DNA from: Methanobacteriota archaeon
GTDB taxonomy: Archaea > Thermoplasmatota > Poseidoniia > Poseidoniales > Thalassarchaeaceae
Direction of reading: 5' to 3'
Assembly: GCA_002712645.1 (NCBI GenBank)
Contig: PAUH01000014.1
Location: 1-23,185, forward strand
DNA length: 23,185 nucleotides
Shown here: positions 1 through 6,956 of the stretch, in pieces
How the letters are laid out: every line of letters begins with the position of its first letter
How positions within the stretch are numbered: position 1 is the stretch's first letter
Position numbers and translations under genes: made by a program
Notes under the pieces: model-generated
What the model was told of the DNA's origin: nothing
Databases searched by the model: none
What the model saw: only the letters and a program-made list of their open reading frames with translations

Positions 1-63
1 GGCGCTCCAAAACCCAAGGTACCACGTCGCCAAGGTCAGAAGGCCAAGAATGAAGAGGAGTGA
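1..63 (+). CDS. C-terminal tail of a ribosomal protein, probably L21e (partial)
   Basis: An open frame enters from the left edge and stops at 61-63. The 20 visible residues are rich in Lys, Arg, Pro and Glu and end in a short acidic run, as in the tail of a ribosomal protein. The L21e assignment rests mainly on context: in many euryarchaea the order is L21e, rpoF, DUF655, ksgA, and the next three genes match it. The tail is longer and more charged than typical L21e ends, so another small basic protein is possible. The next start is only 5 nt downstream, and the GAGGAG at 55-60 inside this gene serves as its ribosome-binding site. Confidence 0.5.
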   Translation, partial: GAPKPKVPRRQGQKAKNEEE

Positions 64-68
64 ATTAG

Positions 69-425
69 ATGTCCGAATCAAATGAATATGTTGATTATGC
101 GAAGGTGAGAGACCTTCTCCTGTCCGCTCAAGAACGTCGCCATGAGCTCTCATACGAACAACAGATGGCTCTACAGCATTCTGAATGGGCTGCAAGCGCC
201 CAAAGAGGAGGCATAAAGACCGATTCCAAAGTGTTCTCGGATCTATCCACGGCTTTATCTGCGAATGATAAACTCGGCGACCACCCAGATATCTGTGCTA
301 AGATAGCCGAGTTAATGCCTCTCAGCGTCCACGCACTCCGGGTCATAATAGCCTCGAAGCGAATTGCAATGGATACCGCCGAGGTCGAGTCTGTCCTCGA
401 CACCGTACGCCAACACGTCCTCTGA
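69..425 (+). CDS. rpoF: DNA-directed RNA polymerase subunit F (Rpo4/Rpb4)
   Basis: The 118-aa product fits Rpo4, which pairs with Rpo7 to form the stalk of archaeal RNA polymerase and helps with promoter opening and transcript binding. The length matches the family (about 110-120 aa). The helical N-terminal half has a segment on promoting degradation of nothing known but is rich in Glu and Gln around residues 20-40. The C-terminal half carries the HRDC-like pattern typical of Rpb4, with a conserved-looking IAELMPLSVHALRVIIASKR stretch at residues 78-97. The start at 69 has GAGGAG 8 nt upstream. It lies between the probable L21e gene and DUF655, the usual archaeal order, which strengthens the call. 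Confidence 0.85.
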   Translation: MSESNEYVDYAKVRDLLLSAQERRHELSYEQQMALQHSEWAASAQRGGIKTDSKVFSDLSTALSANDKLGDHPDICAKIAELMPLSVHALRVIIASKRIAMDTAEVESVLDTVRQHVL

Positions 426-481
426 AGTCAACAGAGCGATTCATCAATGAAATCCCCTTCCGTTCACTAGGGGTCTCACGC

Positions 482-1045
482 ATGTCGGACGATCGAGAGG
501 ACGAAACTCCCGATGAAATGCAAGCTGAGTCGATGGTCAGAGTGCTTTCCGTCATCGAGCGAAGGCCAAGAGGTATGGAGATTCATGGACTGACCCATCC
601 CGGACTCTTCTTGGTCCGTGCAAAAATCATGCAGGATGACTCTTTATCCTCTGATGTCGGGTGGATTCCGATAGAAGATTCTCGCATAGGACCACTTTCC
701 AGCATAAGGAAAAAGGACATCTCTGTGGATAATGAGGGGGATTTGAATGTGGCCATTGTAGAATCAATAGCAATGGATGAATCAGTGCATCTTTCATTCT
801 TCAACAGGGCACAGCCGATATCTTTGAAGATGCACTCATACCAACTTCTCCCAGGAATCGGCAAATCAACAGCCCAACAATGGGTCTCCAAGAGAGGTTC
901 GATGGGATGGAACGATCTTCATGGGGTGACTAATGCAATCGGTCAAGACGCTTCCGAATTACTAGCTGAGCGATATGCACAAGAAATGGAAGACCCTGCA
1001 CAGTCTCCCAGATTGATTGATCTTGTCGTACGTGCTGGGGCCTAA
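482..1045 (+). CDS. DUF655 family protein with helix-hairpin-helix domain
   Basis: This 187-aa protein matches archaeal DUF655, an uncharacterised family almost always found beside rpoF and ksgA. The N-terminal half would form the OB-like part: a glycine-rich segment near residue 35, then alternating hydrophobic strands up to about residue 110. A phrase like FFNRAQPISLKMHSYQLLPG (residues 100-119) leads into a helix-hairpin-helix whose hairpin is LLPGIGKSTAQQW, the typical non-sequence-specific nucleic-acid-binding hairpin. A nucleic-acid role in ribosome or rRNA biology is inferred from the hairpin and the neighbours. The start has AGGGG about 8 nt upstream (469-473). The stop is separated by only 2 nt from the ksgA start, so the two are probably translationally linked. 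Confidence 0.8.
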   Translation: MSDDREDETPDEMQAESMVRVLSVIERRPRGMEIHGLTHPGLFLVRAKIMQDDSLSSDVGWIPIEDSRIGPLSSIRKKDISVDNEGDLNVAIVESIAMDESVHLSFFNRAQPISLKMHSYQLLPGIGKSTAQQWVSKRGSMGWNDLHGVTNAIGQDASELLAERYAQEMEDPAQSPRLIDLVVRAGA

Positions 1046-1047
1046 TT

Positions 1048-1941
1048 GTGTCTTTCACAAACAAAGATCACGAACACCCTTCCAAAATAGTTGATAGGTA
1101 TCTTTCCAGATACAATACGGAGCCAAATCTTGGCCAGAATTTCTTGATAGATCCGTCTCCCATACGAAAATCCATTCAAGCATCGTGTAATCTTGGGCTT
1201 AGTAATGATTCACATGTCCTTGAAATCGGCCCCGGTCCAGGCGTCCTATCCATCGAACTTCTCCGTCTGGGGCCAAAGGTCACCGCAATAGAAATATCTC
1301 AAGATGCATGCGATTTCTTAGAATCAGAATTTAATCATGAGGAGTTTACTCTATTCAATGAGGACGCTTTGAGCACTCAGTGGCCAGATGATATAACACA
1401 TATCGTGGCGAACATACCTTATGGCATCTCTAGCCCGATTCTCGAAAGAATACAAGATCATCATCAATCAAATCCCCTGAGTGGCGTCTCGCTACTCGTT
1501 CAACGAGAGTTTGCTCATAGGATGGCTATGAAGAGCATACCAAAAGATAGAGGCCCATTAGGAATCGCTCTTTGGCTAGATTTTGAATGTGAGATTATCT
1601 CAGACGTCCCCTCATCTTCTTTCAGACCGCAACCCGATGTAGCGTCATCCATTGTGACTCTTCGTCCCGTTTCTAGAATCGAACTTCAGAATGTAAGTAG
1701 GAAATTAGTCCGAAGGATATCTTCTTGGTGCTTTGGAAGGCGAAGACGAAAGATACGTACTTCACTCCGAGATCTTCCCCGAAGAATACTGAAGATTGGA
1801 AAATGGTCATCTGCTGACTGGCTTCAAATATTGGATAATTTGGAGAATGAAGGGGGTAATCTCCGGGGCTTCATGGACAAACGTCCAGAGGAACTTACGC
1901 CTGAGCAATGGACGTCTATTTGTCGCATAATTGCAAGATGA
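1048..1941 (+). CDS. ksgA: 16S rRNA dimethyladenosine transferase KsgA/Dim1
   Basis: KsgA/Dim1 dimethylates two adjacent adenosines in the 3'-terminal hairpin of 16S rRNA using S-adenosylmethionine, a late small-subunit maturation step. The 297-aa sequence has the family's QNFLID signature at residues 30-35, the SAM-binding glycine loop LEIGPGPG at 58-65, an acidic ribose contact region near residue 82, and the catalytic NIPY motif at 122-125. The C-terminal helical domain is present and unusually Arg-rich around residues 222-245, which suits rRNA binding. The start codon is GTG at 1048, 2 nt after the DUF655 stop, and the gene is the last of the conserved cluster. Codons are more A/T-rich than in the HisS or FtsZ genes of this window, but nothing suggests transfer. 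Confidence 0.93.
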   Translation: MSFTNKDHEHPSKIVDRYLSRYNTEPNLGQNFLIDPSPIRKSIQASCNLGLSNDSHVLEIGPGPGVLSIELLRLGPKVTAIEISQDACDFLESEFNHEEFTLFNEDALSTQWPDDITHIVANIPYGISSPILERIQDHHQSNPLSGVSLLVQREFAHRMAMKSIPKDRGPLGIALWLDFECEIISDVPSSSFRPQPDVASSIVTLRPVSRIELQNVSRKLVRRISSWCFGRRRRKIRTSLRDLPRRILKIGKWSSADWLQILDNLENEGGNLRGFMDKRPEELTPEQWTSICRIIAR

Positions 1942-1977
1942 CCGAAAATCAGGTTTACCGTGACTTGAAATTCAACC

Positions 1978-2026
1978 CCCCTCTCCGCAAGGCGTCGGGA
2001 CGGCCTAGCCGAACCTTCGAGAGGGG
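1978..2026 (+). promoter_or_regulatory. Structured 5' leader hairpin covering the ribosome-binding site of the next gene
   Basis: A long imperfect inverted repeat fills most of the gap after ksgA. The outer arms CCCCTCTC (1978-1985) and GAGAGGGG (2019-2026) pair perfectly. Inside, AAGG (1989-1992) pairs with CCTT (2014-2017), and TCGG (1995-1998) pairs with CCGA (2009-2012), separated by small interior loops and closed by a 10-nt loop. The 3' arm contains the only purine-rich ribosome-binding sequence for the ATG at 2032, so folding would hide it. This could regulate translation, or it could terminate ksgA transcription, although no T-run follows. It could also be a small structured RNA. The fold is seen by eye; no energy was computed. 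Confidence 0.6.
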
Positions 2027-2031
2027 ATTAA

Positions 2032-3129
2032 ATGGCAAAGAAGGATACCTATCTAGCACTGCTTAGAAGAGGTATCGATGAGACCACTTCGCAACTTCTA
2101 TCGGAGTCTGGTTTGAAAATCGGGGATCTCAAGAAACTCGATGAAGAAAAACTCGTCAACAACTACGGTATCAAGAAAGAGATTGCCAAATCTGTTCTCG
2201 AGTCCGTTAAATCTGGGCCCAGGGCATCAAGCAGACAGAGATTTATTGCAGATGTAATCACGAAGGGCGGTAAGCCAAAGAAGGTCGACAAGATACAAGA
2301 GCAGCGCTTCAAAAGAGAACAGAAAGACCTTCTTCAGCAACTAAATGAAAAGCGAGAAGAGCAGCGAATAGCAAGAGTCGAATCATTTAGGAATAAGAAA
2401 CTAGTAATGAACAGATTAGGAAAAACAGTTGAGCTGATCGTCAAATTGGAAACAATCTATGACGAGGAGGCCAAGTCTGAGCAGCGCTCCAAGCTGAAGG
2501 ACCAACTCGAGACAAGGGGTCTAGAAGCCGCACGAGATCATGAGATGCTGGAGTTGGACGGAACACCACAAGACATTGTAGATTTCAGAAGGAAAATAGC
2601 ACCAGTACTATGTCTCCATGCATGCCCACATTGCGGTGATGAAATGGATCCACGCGGATCATCTGTAATCGAGGATATCAGTGATTACAAGTTCGTGTGC
2701 TGGGAGTGTGAAGAAGAGTTTCATGTCGATCTCGCTACTACTATAGCCGAACGACTTGAAAATCCAGAGACGTGGATTAAGATCGATCCAAAACGAGGCC
2801 CTCGAGATCCCGTCGCTTCACCGCCCACCAAGGCGAGTGCAGATGCCATTGCCGATCTGATGATACAGGAGATCAAGGCCACGGGTGCCGCAGCCACCGA
2901 AATAATAGCATCAACAGAGGCCAGCAATATCTCAGGAACACTCATGAGCATCGATGATTGGATTGATCAAACACTCTCTGCTAAAGGATACATACAGGCT
3001 CAAGAGCATCGTGAAGATTTCATCATAGCGACAGGGGCAGGAGCAACCAAGTTCAACAAGTGGATGAAGAAGGCAGGCCTTTACTTCAACAAACAGTCCG
3101 GCAAGTGGACTAGATGGGAAGATCGCTGA
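2032..3129 (+). CDS. Unrecognised protein with helix-hairpin-helix-like N-terminus, coiled coil and zinc ribbon
   Basis: I do not recognise a family for this 365-aa protein. Residues 1-60 resemble the small helical nucleic-acid-binding domain seen at the N-terminus of RadA-type proteins, with repeated short helices and a Lys-rich end. Residues 85-160 are dense in Lys, Glu, Gln and Arg and look like a coiled coil. A zinc ribbon is likely formed by C198-x2-C201 and C223-x2-C226; a further Cys is at 194. A low-complexity Ala/Thr linker follows, and the C-terminal 50 residues are basic and aromatic, suggesting another nucleic-acid-contacting unit. No signal peptide or membrane segment is present, so it is cytoplasmic. 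The ATG at 2032 has GAGGGG 5 nt upstream inside the hairpin at 1978-2026. A small membrane-protein gene follows directly. An RNA- or DNA-related role is inference only. Confidence 0.8.
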   Translation: MAKKDTYLALLRRGIDETTSQLLSESGLKIGDLKKLDEEKLVNNYGIKKEIAKSVLESVKSGPRASSRQRFIADVITKGGKPKKVDKIQEQRFKREQKDLLQQLNEKREEQRIARVESFRNKKLVMNRLGKTVELIVKLETIYDEEAKSEQRSKLKDQLETRGLEAARDHEMLELDGTPQDIVDFRRKIAPVLCLHACPHCGDEMDPRGSSVIEDISDYKFVCWECEEEFHVDLATTIAERLENPETWIKIDPKRGPRDPVASPPTKASADAIADLMIQEIKATGAAATEIIASTEASNISGTLMSIDDWIDQTLSAKGYIQAQEHREDFIIATGAGATKFNKWMKKAGLYFNKQSGKWTRWEDR

Positions 3130-3134
3130 ACGAT

Positions 3135-3332
3135 ATGGTTGATTTACAAGATCCAAAAATTTTAGCAATCATCATTTTCGATGTAATCGGAATCGGTGCG
3201 TTTGTGTGGTTCTTATCCAGTAGGCTCTCTTTGAAATTAAGAGTCATCGAGCAAAGAAGAGAAAAGAAGCGGAAACAAATCCTCCAAACAGAGGGAAAGA
3301 ATCACTCCGATGAAGATACGATAAATCGTTGA
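3135..3332 (+). CDS. Small single-pass membrane protein, unknown function
   Basis: This short frame encodes 65 aa from the ATG at 3135, 5 nt after the stop of the zinc-ribbon gene. An in-frame ATG at 3114 inside the upstream gene would add seven residues. One hydrophobic helix spans roughly residues 8-30 (rich in Ile, Phe, Val), followed by a strongly basic stretch with EQRREKKRKQ and an acidic tail, so by the positive-inside rule the C-terminus should face the cytoplasm. I do not recognise a family. Close packing suggests co-transcription with the zinc-ribbon gene. Because it is short and lacks a clear ribosome-binding site, it could be spurious, but the orderly helix-plus-basic-tail layout argues for a real gene. 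Confidence 0.55.
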   Translation: MVDLQDPKILAIIIFDVIGIGAFVWFLSSRLSLKLRVIEQRREKKRKQILQTEGKNHSDEDTINR

Positions 3333-3369
3333 CTGAGCAACAAGAAGACATAGATCGACTGCCACTGGA

Positions 3370-3663
3370 TTAAGATAGAGCAGCATTCCACTCCTCAGAT
3401 CCAGGAATATCTACTATCTCGAATTCAACGGAAGAAACCCCTCTTTGATTACTAATTTCCTCTCTCAGCAGGAGCAGATCATGAAGGCAACACGGACAGT
3501 GCGGCATCTTCGGCTTCAACCATATCTTCACACCCCCCTCGTCACTTATTGCAAGCCTCTGAACTATCGTTTCATCATTCATCGGATACCCATGCGGGTC
3601 GGTCCTTTCTTTCAGAATCCGTGCAAGACTTATGGCTGCGTAATCTCTCGTCTTGCCCGGCAT
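3370..3663 (-). CDS. MIP18/DUF59-like small protein, possible Fe-S cluster assembly or repair factor
   Basis: The 97-aa product has the layout of the MIP18 (DUF59/PaaD-like) family, small alpha-beta proteins linked to iron-sulfur cluster delivery. There is a DPHGYPMND segment near residue 22 where the family has a DPE-type motif. A strand VKIWLKPKMPHCPCC ends in three nearby cysteines (54, 56, 57) where family members carry a conserved Cys. A final strand and a PGSEEW segment resemble the common PPWTPE-like ending. It is divergent, so the assignment is tentative. It starts 1 nt after the stop of the M24 peptidase gene (TAA, one base, ATG) and is surely co-transcribed and coupled with it. Its 3' end meets the tail of the small membrane protein gene, which reads the other way. 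Confidence 0.55.
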   Translation of the reverse strand: MPGKTRDYAAISLARILKERTDPHGYPMNDETIVQRLAISDEGGVKIWLKPKMPHCPCCLHDLLLLREEISNQRGVSSVEFEIVDIPGSEEWNAALS

Positions 3664-3664
3664 A

Positions 3665-4909
3665 TTACCACTCTACATGCAGCGGAAAAGATTTGCCAGA
3701 GGTCAGACACTCAAGCCCATCTTTTCCTGCAACCCATGTGTCCTCGGTCCCCACCGCTCCATCATCGTAGACCACTTTGGGTTCTATTGCCATGATGCAT
3801 CCTTCGTGCATCGCCCTGTCAAAACCATTAGCTAGAACTGGCGATTCGTCCAACTCCAACCCAACAGAATGACCGAGAAATTTTGCTTGGTGCGACTTCA
3901 TTCCCATGAGATGCTCCGCATACCCCATTTCAATAGCAAGATCCCTTCCTAATTCCCAAGCTTCGGAGCAAGTTCCGCCGGAGCCGAGCTTATTCACTAC
4001 TGAATCTCTAATTTCAACCATATCATTCAATCTCTCGATCCAAATTTCAGGCAGGCTACCAGAGCTAAACATTCTCGTGCAATCTGAGATATATCCTCGG
4101 TGCACATGGACGATATCTACCAAAACTGGAACCCTATTTTCTATACGTCTGTGACCTGAGCCAAGTGGTGCCATCGGATTCGCACCAGACCCTCCTATTG
4201 CCGAATCAAAGAATGAGGGAACACCTCCCGAACGCCCAGCAGCAACAACCGCTCTGTCACAATCCATCGGCCAACGCCTCATTCTGATACGCCCTCCAAA
4301 TCCTCTTTTCCGACTCACTTCTTCAGCGACTGATGCCACATCTAACTCAGTCATCCCATCTCCACATCTTTCAGCCACTGCAAGAAACATCTCATGATTC
4401 ACACGTCCGGATTCTCGAATCTGATCAATCTCCCACGAGCTCTTAGTTTCCCTGAGTCGATGAAGCATCTTAGAAGCGTCTTCTTTACTATCTTCAAGTC
4501 CTGAAAGACACTTCGAAAGGAATCTCTTCCGAGAATGGGGGAGCGTCGAATCCAACATTGCTGGAGTCTTGGTGACTCCTACAGATTTGAGCCCCTTTTC
4601 CAAATCTGAAGATCTCGGTTGTTGAATCACAGGGTCGGGCGAATTACTCCCTCCAGATTCCCAAATAGCCCTTGGAAGGGACTTCTTCACTAAATGGGTG
4701 GTTTCCACATCGGTGCCAGATGCCCCTATGACGAGTATGCCGCTCTGCCTACCCCCGGTCAGCCAGTACAACTCAACGGGATCTTCTATCATGACGGATT
4801 CATATCCGGCTTCTGCTAGAGCATCAGAAACCCTCTTCCTACGATTAGTCAGTTCAGATACTGGAACGCGCCAATCTTCACCTTCCGGCCCGCTCATAGC
4901 GAAGTCCAT
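3665..4909 (-). CDS. M24 family metallopeptidase, Xaa-Pro dipeptidase/aminopeptidase-like
   Basis: This 414-aa enzyme has the two-domain plan of prolidase-like peptidases: a creatinase-type N-terminal domain (about 1-150) and a pita-bread catalytic domain. All five di-metal ligands of the fold can be placed: D265 and D276 (in a D-x10-D stretch ending SDCTRM), H347 (in GHSVGLELDE), E376 (in AIEPKVV) and E389 (in VGTEDTW). It should therefore be an active cytoplasmic peptidase that removes residues next to proline or finishes peptide breakdown; the exact substrate cannot be read from sequence. The start at 4909 has GGAG about 5 nt upstream; a second ATG lies at 4897. It is divergent from pgk and is followed at 1-nt distance by the MIP18-like gene. 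Confidence 0.88.
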   Translation of the reverse strand: MDFAMSGPEGEDWRVPVSELTNRRKRVSDALAEAGYESVMIEDPVELYWLTGGRQSGILVIGASGTDVETTHLVKKSLPRAIWESGGSNSPDPVIQQPRSSDLEKGLKSVGVTKTPAMLDSTLPHSRKRFLSKCLSGLEDSKEDASKMLHRLRETKSSWEIDQIRESGRVNHEMFLAVAERCGDGMTELDVASVAEEVSRKRGFGGRIRMRRWPMDCDRAVVAAGRSGGVPSFFDSAIGGSGANPMAPLGSGHRRIENRVPVLVDIVHVHRGYISDCTRMFSSGSLPEIWIERLNDMVEIRDSVVNKLGSGGTCSEAWELGRDLAIEMGYAEHLMGMKSHQAKFLGHSVGLELDESPVLANGFDRAMHEGCIMAIEPKVVYDDGAVGTEDTWVAGKDGLECLTSGKSFPLHVEW

Positions 4910-4996
4910 GCGTCTCCGTCCAAGTCCGGATGCATAGACAGTTCGGATGCATCAATTTCACCACACAGTCAAATCCAAGTGACCAGAGGACCCCAT

Positions 4997-6259
4997 GTGC
5001 CGAAAGTCCTCGGACTCGACGATATCAAGCTCGATGGTCTGAAGATTCTGTATCGTGCAGACCTAAATTTACCCGTGCACCCTTCCACGAAAGAATTCCT
5101 CGACGATAAGAGAATCCGATCAATTATACCCACTCTCCAGAAATTAGAATCATCATCGGTCACAATCCTTGCACATCAGTCCAGGCCTGGAAGATTCGAC
5201 TTCACGAATCTCCAAAGACACGCGAACAGACTCTCCCAACTCCTCGGCCGGCCTGTGGATTTCGTACCAGATGTATGCGGCCCATCAGCAACGGCTGCAA
5301 TAGATTCGATGCAGCCGGGCGACGTTCTGATGTTAGATAACGTCAGATTGCATCCGGACGAAAACCTGCTAAAGGGCGAGATAGAAGAACAGGAGTCCTC
5401 TGACATAATACAGAATTTAGAATCCCATTTTGACATCTTCGTCAATGACGCCTTCGGCGCCGCACATCGATCATCCCCAAGCCTAACGGGCTTCACTCGT
5501 AAACTGCCTTCTGTGGCAGGAGGACTCATGAAGCGTGAGATCGACGCTCTTTCCATTGCTGTAGAAAACCCGCCAAGACCCTACGTAGCATTGCTGGGGG
5601 GGGCCAAAGCTGACGATTCCCTCCGAGTCGCAATCAATCTGCTTGAGAGAAACATCGTCGATACAGTGGCATTCCTCGGAGTCGTTGGAAATTTTATGTT
5701 GATGGCAGACGGTATAGACATAGGGAAATCAAACGCAGATTTTGCAAAATCACAGGTCGAACCATTCGTTGACGAGACTTCAAAAATGGCGAAGAACATA
5801 CTGTCTAACTATCGGGAAAAGGTGATTCTTCCAGAAGATCTGGCCATCGAGTTGAACGGATCCAGAGAACCACTTTCGATCCAGCAACTCCCGACGCCTC
5901 ATCCAATCTACGATGTGGGCCTCAGCACTTTGATGGGGTTGAGGCCGATAGTTATGGGCGCATCTTGCGTGTTATGGAACGGACCCGCATCTTATTTCGA
6001 GAAACAAAATTTCGCCTTCGGAACTATAGAGGTGTTGAACATGTGCATAGAGACTGATGCAACCACAATAATCGGGGGTGGTCACACCAGTGCTCTGGTC
6101 GAAGCAAGAGGTGCCGCCAATCGAGTTACACACAACAGCTCGGGCGGAGGCGCCACTCTAACGATGCTCTCCGGAGGCAGGATGCCAGTCATCGAGGCAC
6201 TCGAACGGTCATTCGAGGCATCTCAAAGCATACTCGGAGAACGTGGCCTACTCGTATGA
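4997..6259 (+). CDS. pgk: Phosphoglycerate kinase, archaeal type
   Basis: Phosphoglycerate kinase interconverts 1,3-bisphosphoglycerate plus ADP and 3-phosphoglycerate plus ATP. Family signatures are all present in order: RADLNLP at the N-terminus, the archaeal-style LAHQSRPG, a MLDNVRLHPDE segment, FVNDAFGAAHRSSPS, LLGGAKADD, NGPASYFEK, the nucleotide-binding GGGHTSAL, and SSGGGATLTMLSGG near the end. Length (about 420 aa) is normal for archaea. The longest frame begins at a GTG at 4979 that lacks a ribosome-binding site. The GTG at 4997 has GAGGA at 4986-4990, 6 nt upstream, and gives an MPKVLG start close to the family norm, so it is preferred. The stop codon at 6257-6259 touches the encoded CCA of tRNA-Thr on the opposite strand. 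Confidence 0.95.
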   Translation: MPKVLGLDDIKLDGLKILYRADLNLPVHPSTKEFLDDKRIRSIIPTLQKLESSSVTILAHQSRPGRFDFTNLQRHANRLSQLLGRPVDFVPDVCGPSATAAIDSMQPGDVLMLDNVRLHPDENLLKGEIEEQESSDIIQNLESHFDIFVNDAFGAAHRSSPSLTGFTRKLPSVAGGLMKREIDALSIAVENPPRPYVALLGGAKADDSLRVAINLLERNIVDTVAFLGVVGNFMLMADGIDIGKSNADFAKSQVEPFVDETSKMAKNILSNYREKVILPEDLAIELNGSREPLSIQQLPTPHPIYDVGLSTLMGLRPIVMGASCVLWNGPASYFEKQNFAFGTIEVLNMCIETDATTIIGGGHTSALVEARGAANRVTHNSSGGGATLTMLSGGRMPVIEALERSFEASQSILGERGLLV

Positions 6260-6336
6260 TGGAGCCACTGGGGAGATTCGAACTCCCGGCCTTCTGATTA
6301 CGAATCAGACGCTCAACCAGGCTAAGCTACAGTGGC
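6260..6336 (-). tRNA. tRNA-Thr (anticodon CGT)
   Basis: On the minus strand the 77-nt cloverleaf is complete. The acceptor stem GCCACTG pairs with CAGTGGC, followed by discriminator T and an encoded CCA. The anticodon arm is TCTGA-TTCGTAA-TCAGA with anticodon CGT (bases 6300-6302 on the plus strand read acg), decoding the threonine codon ACG. The T arm is GGGAG-TTCGAAT-CTCCC. There is no intron. The 3' end abuts the pgk stop codon with no spacer, so a pgk transcript that runs past its stop would be antisense to this tRNA. About 28 nt upstream of the 5' end, a CTTATT stretch is a weak TATA-box candidate. Confidence 0.95.
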
Positions 6337-6379
6337 AACAAGTTGTCCGTCCCCATCCCCGGAATAAGCAAATCGGTGG

Positions 6380-6385
6380 TATATT
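6380..6385 (+). promoter_or_regulatory. Possible TATA box for the membrane protein gene
   Basis: TATATT lies about 50 nt upstream of the ATG at 6437, in the only intergenic stretch between tRNA-Thr and that gene. Archaeal TATA boxes lie about 25 nt before the start of transcription, which would leave a leader of about 25 nt. The assignment is by sequence likeness and position only. Confidence 0.35.
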
Positions 6386-6436
6386 CACTTCTTTGACGGC
6401 ACCAAAGTTAACTATGTAGAGTTTTTACAATGAATT

Positions 6437-6955
6437 ATGACATTAGAGGGCGAAGCAACCTCTGCACCTGCCGGAACAACGATCGTTTATGCAAATCAGA
6501 AGAGTGGTGGGCCAAGAGTTTTCGGAGCCCTAGCCATGCTTCTTGGAGGCATAGGAGTCATAATGGCACTGCTAGATTTGGCAGGCGCCGGAGAAAACAT
6601 AGAGTTGTGGGGCGCCGATGAGACCTCATACTCGTGGTGGTTCTACGTGTCGCCACTTCTAGCAGCCGCTTCGGGTGGATTGTTCGCCTACGCAGGTTTC
6701 CTACTATGGAATTACAAGAAGAAGGGCGTATGGATGGGATTCGGTGCTGTCGGTATCAACGTCGTAGATGGCGTACTTGGTTCAATCCTCATTGGAATGA
6801 TCACCGATGAGGTCGGAGAGGCAGCAGGTGTCGAGGGACTCGGCGGCTTAATGGCCGGCGCAGGACTCGTTTTCACCGCTATCGGAGCAGTATGCTGTGG
6901 ACTTATTGTCGCACTCCCGCTCCTCATGAACGGAAACGATCTCGACGACGAGTGA
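6437..6955 (+). CDS. Membrane protein with four predicted helices, unknown function
   Basis: The 172-aa product has a short soluble N-terminus and then four hydrophobic, Gly/Ala-rich segments: about residues 27-48, 63-90, 97-120 and 135-165, the second and third being separated by a small basic loop (NYKKKG). It ends with a short acidic tail. Trp-rich residues around 57-68 would lie at the membrane surface in the first loop. I do not recognise the family, and no catalytic or metal motif is visible. The start at 6437 has no clear ribosome-binding site. A TATATT about 50 nt upstream suggests its own promoter. It stands alone, convergent with the phosphomutase gene, whose stop lies 1 nt beyond its own stop. 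Confidence 0.8.
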   Translation: MTLEGEATSAPAGTTIVYANQKSGGPRVFGALAMLLGGIGVIMALLDLAGAGENIELWGADETSYSWWFYVSPLLAAASGGLFAYAGFLLWNYKKKGVWMGFGAVGINVVDGVLGSILIGMITDEVGEAAGVEGLGGLMAGAGLVFTAIGAVCCGLIVALPLLMNGNDLDDE

Positions 6956-6956
6956 C

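Noticed and set aside
3329..3373. 14-codon frame starting at a TTG that overlaps the stop of the small membrane protein gene
   Set aside because: Too short, no ribosome-binding site, and its end overlaps the end of the convergent MIP18-like gene; no reason to call it a gene.
4910..4996. Search for a clear TATA box between the divergent M24 peptidase and pgk genes
   Set aside because: No convincing TATA-like sequence was found in the short gap, so no promoter is called although one must exist.
6430..6621. 63-aa frame overlapping the start of the four-helix membrane protein
   Set aside because: It shares the start region but gives an Arg/Ser-rich composition with no helices; the overlapping frame encodes an orderly membrane protein.
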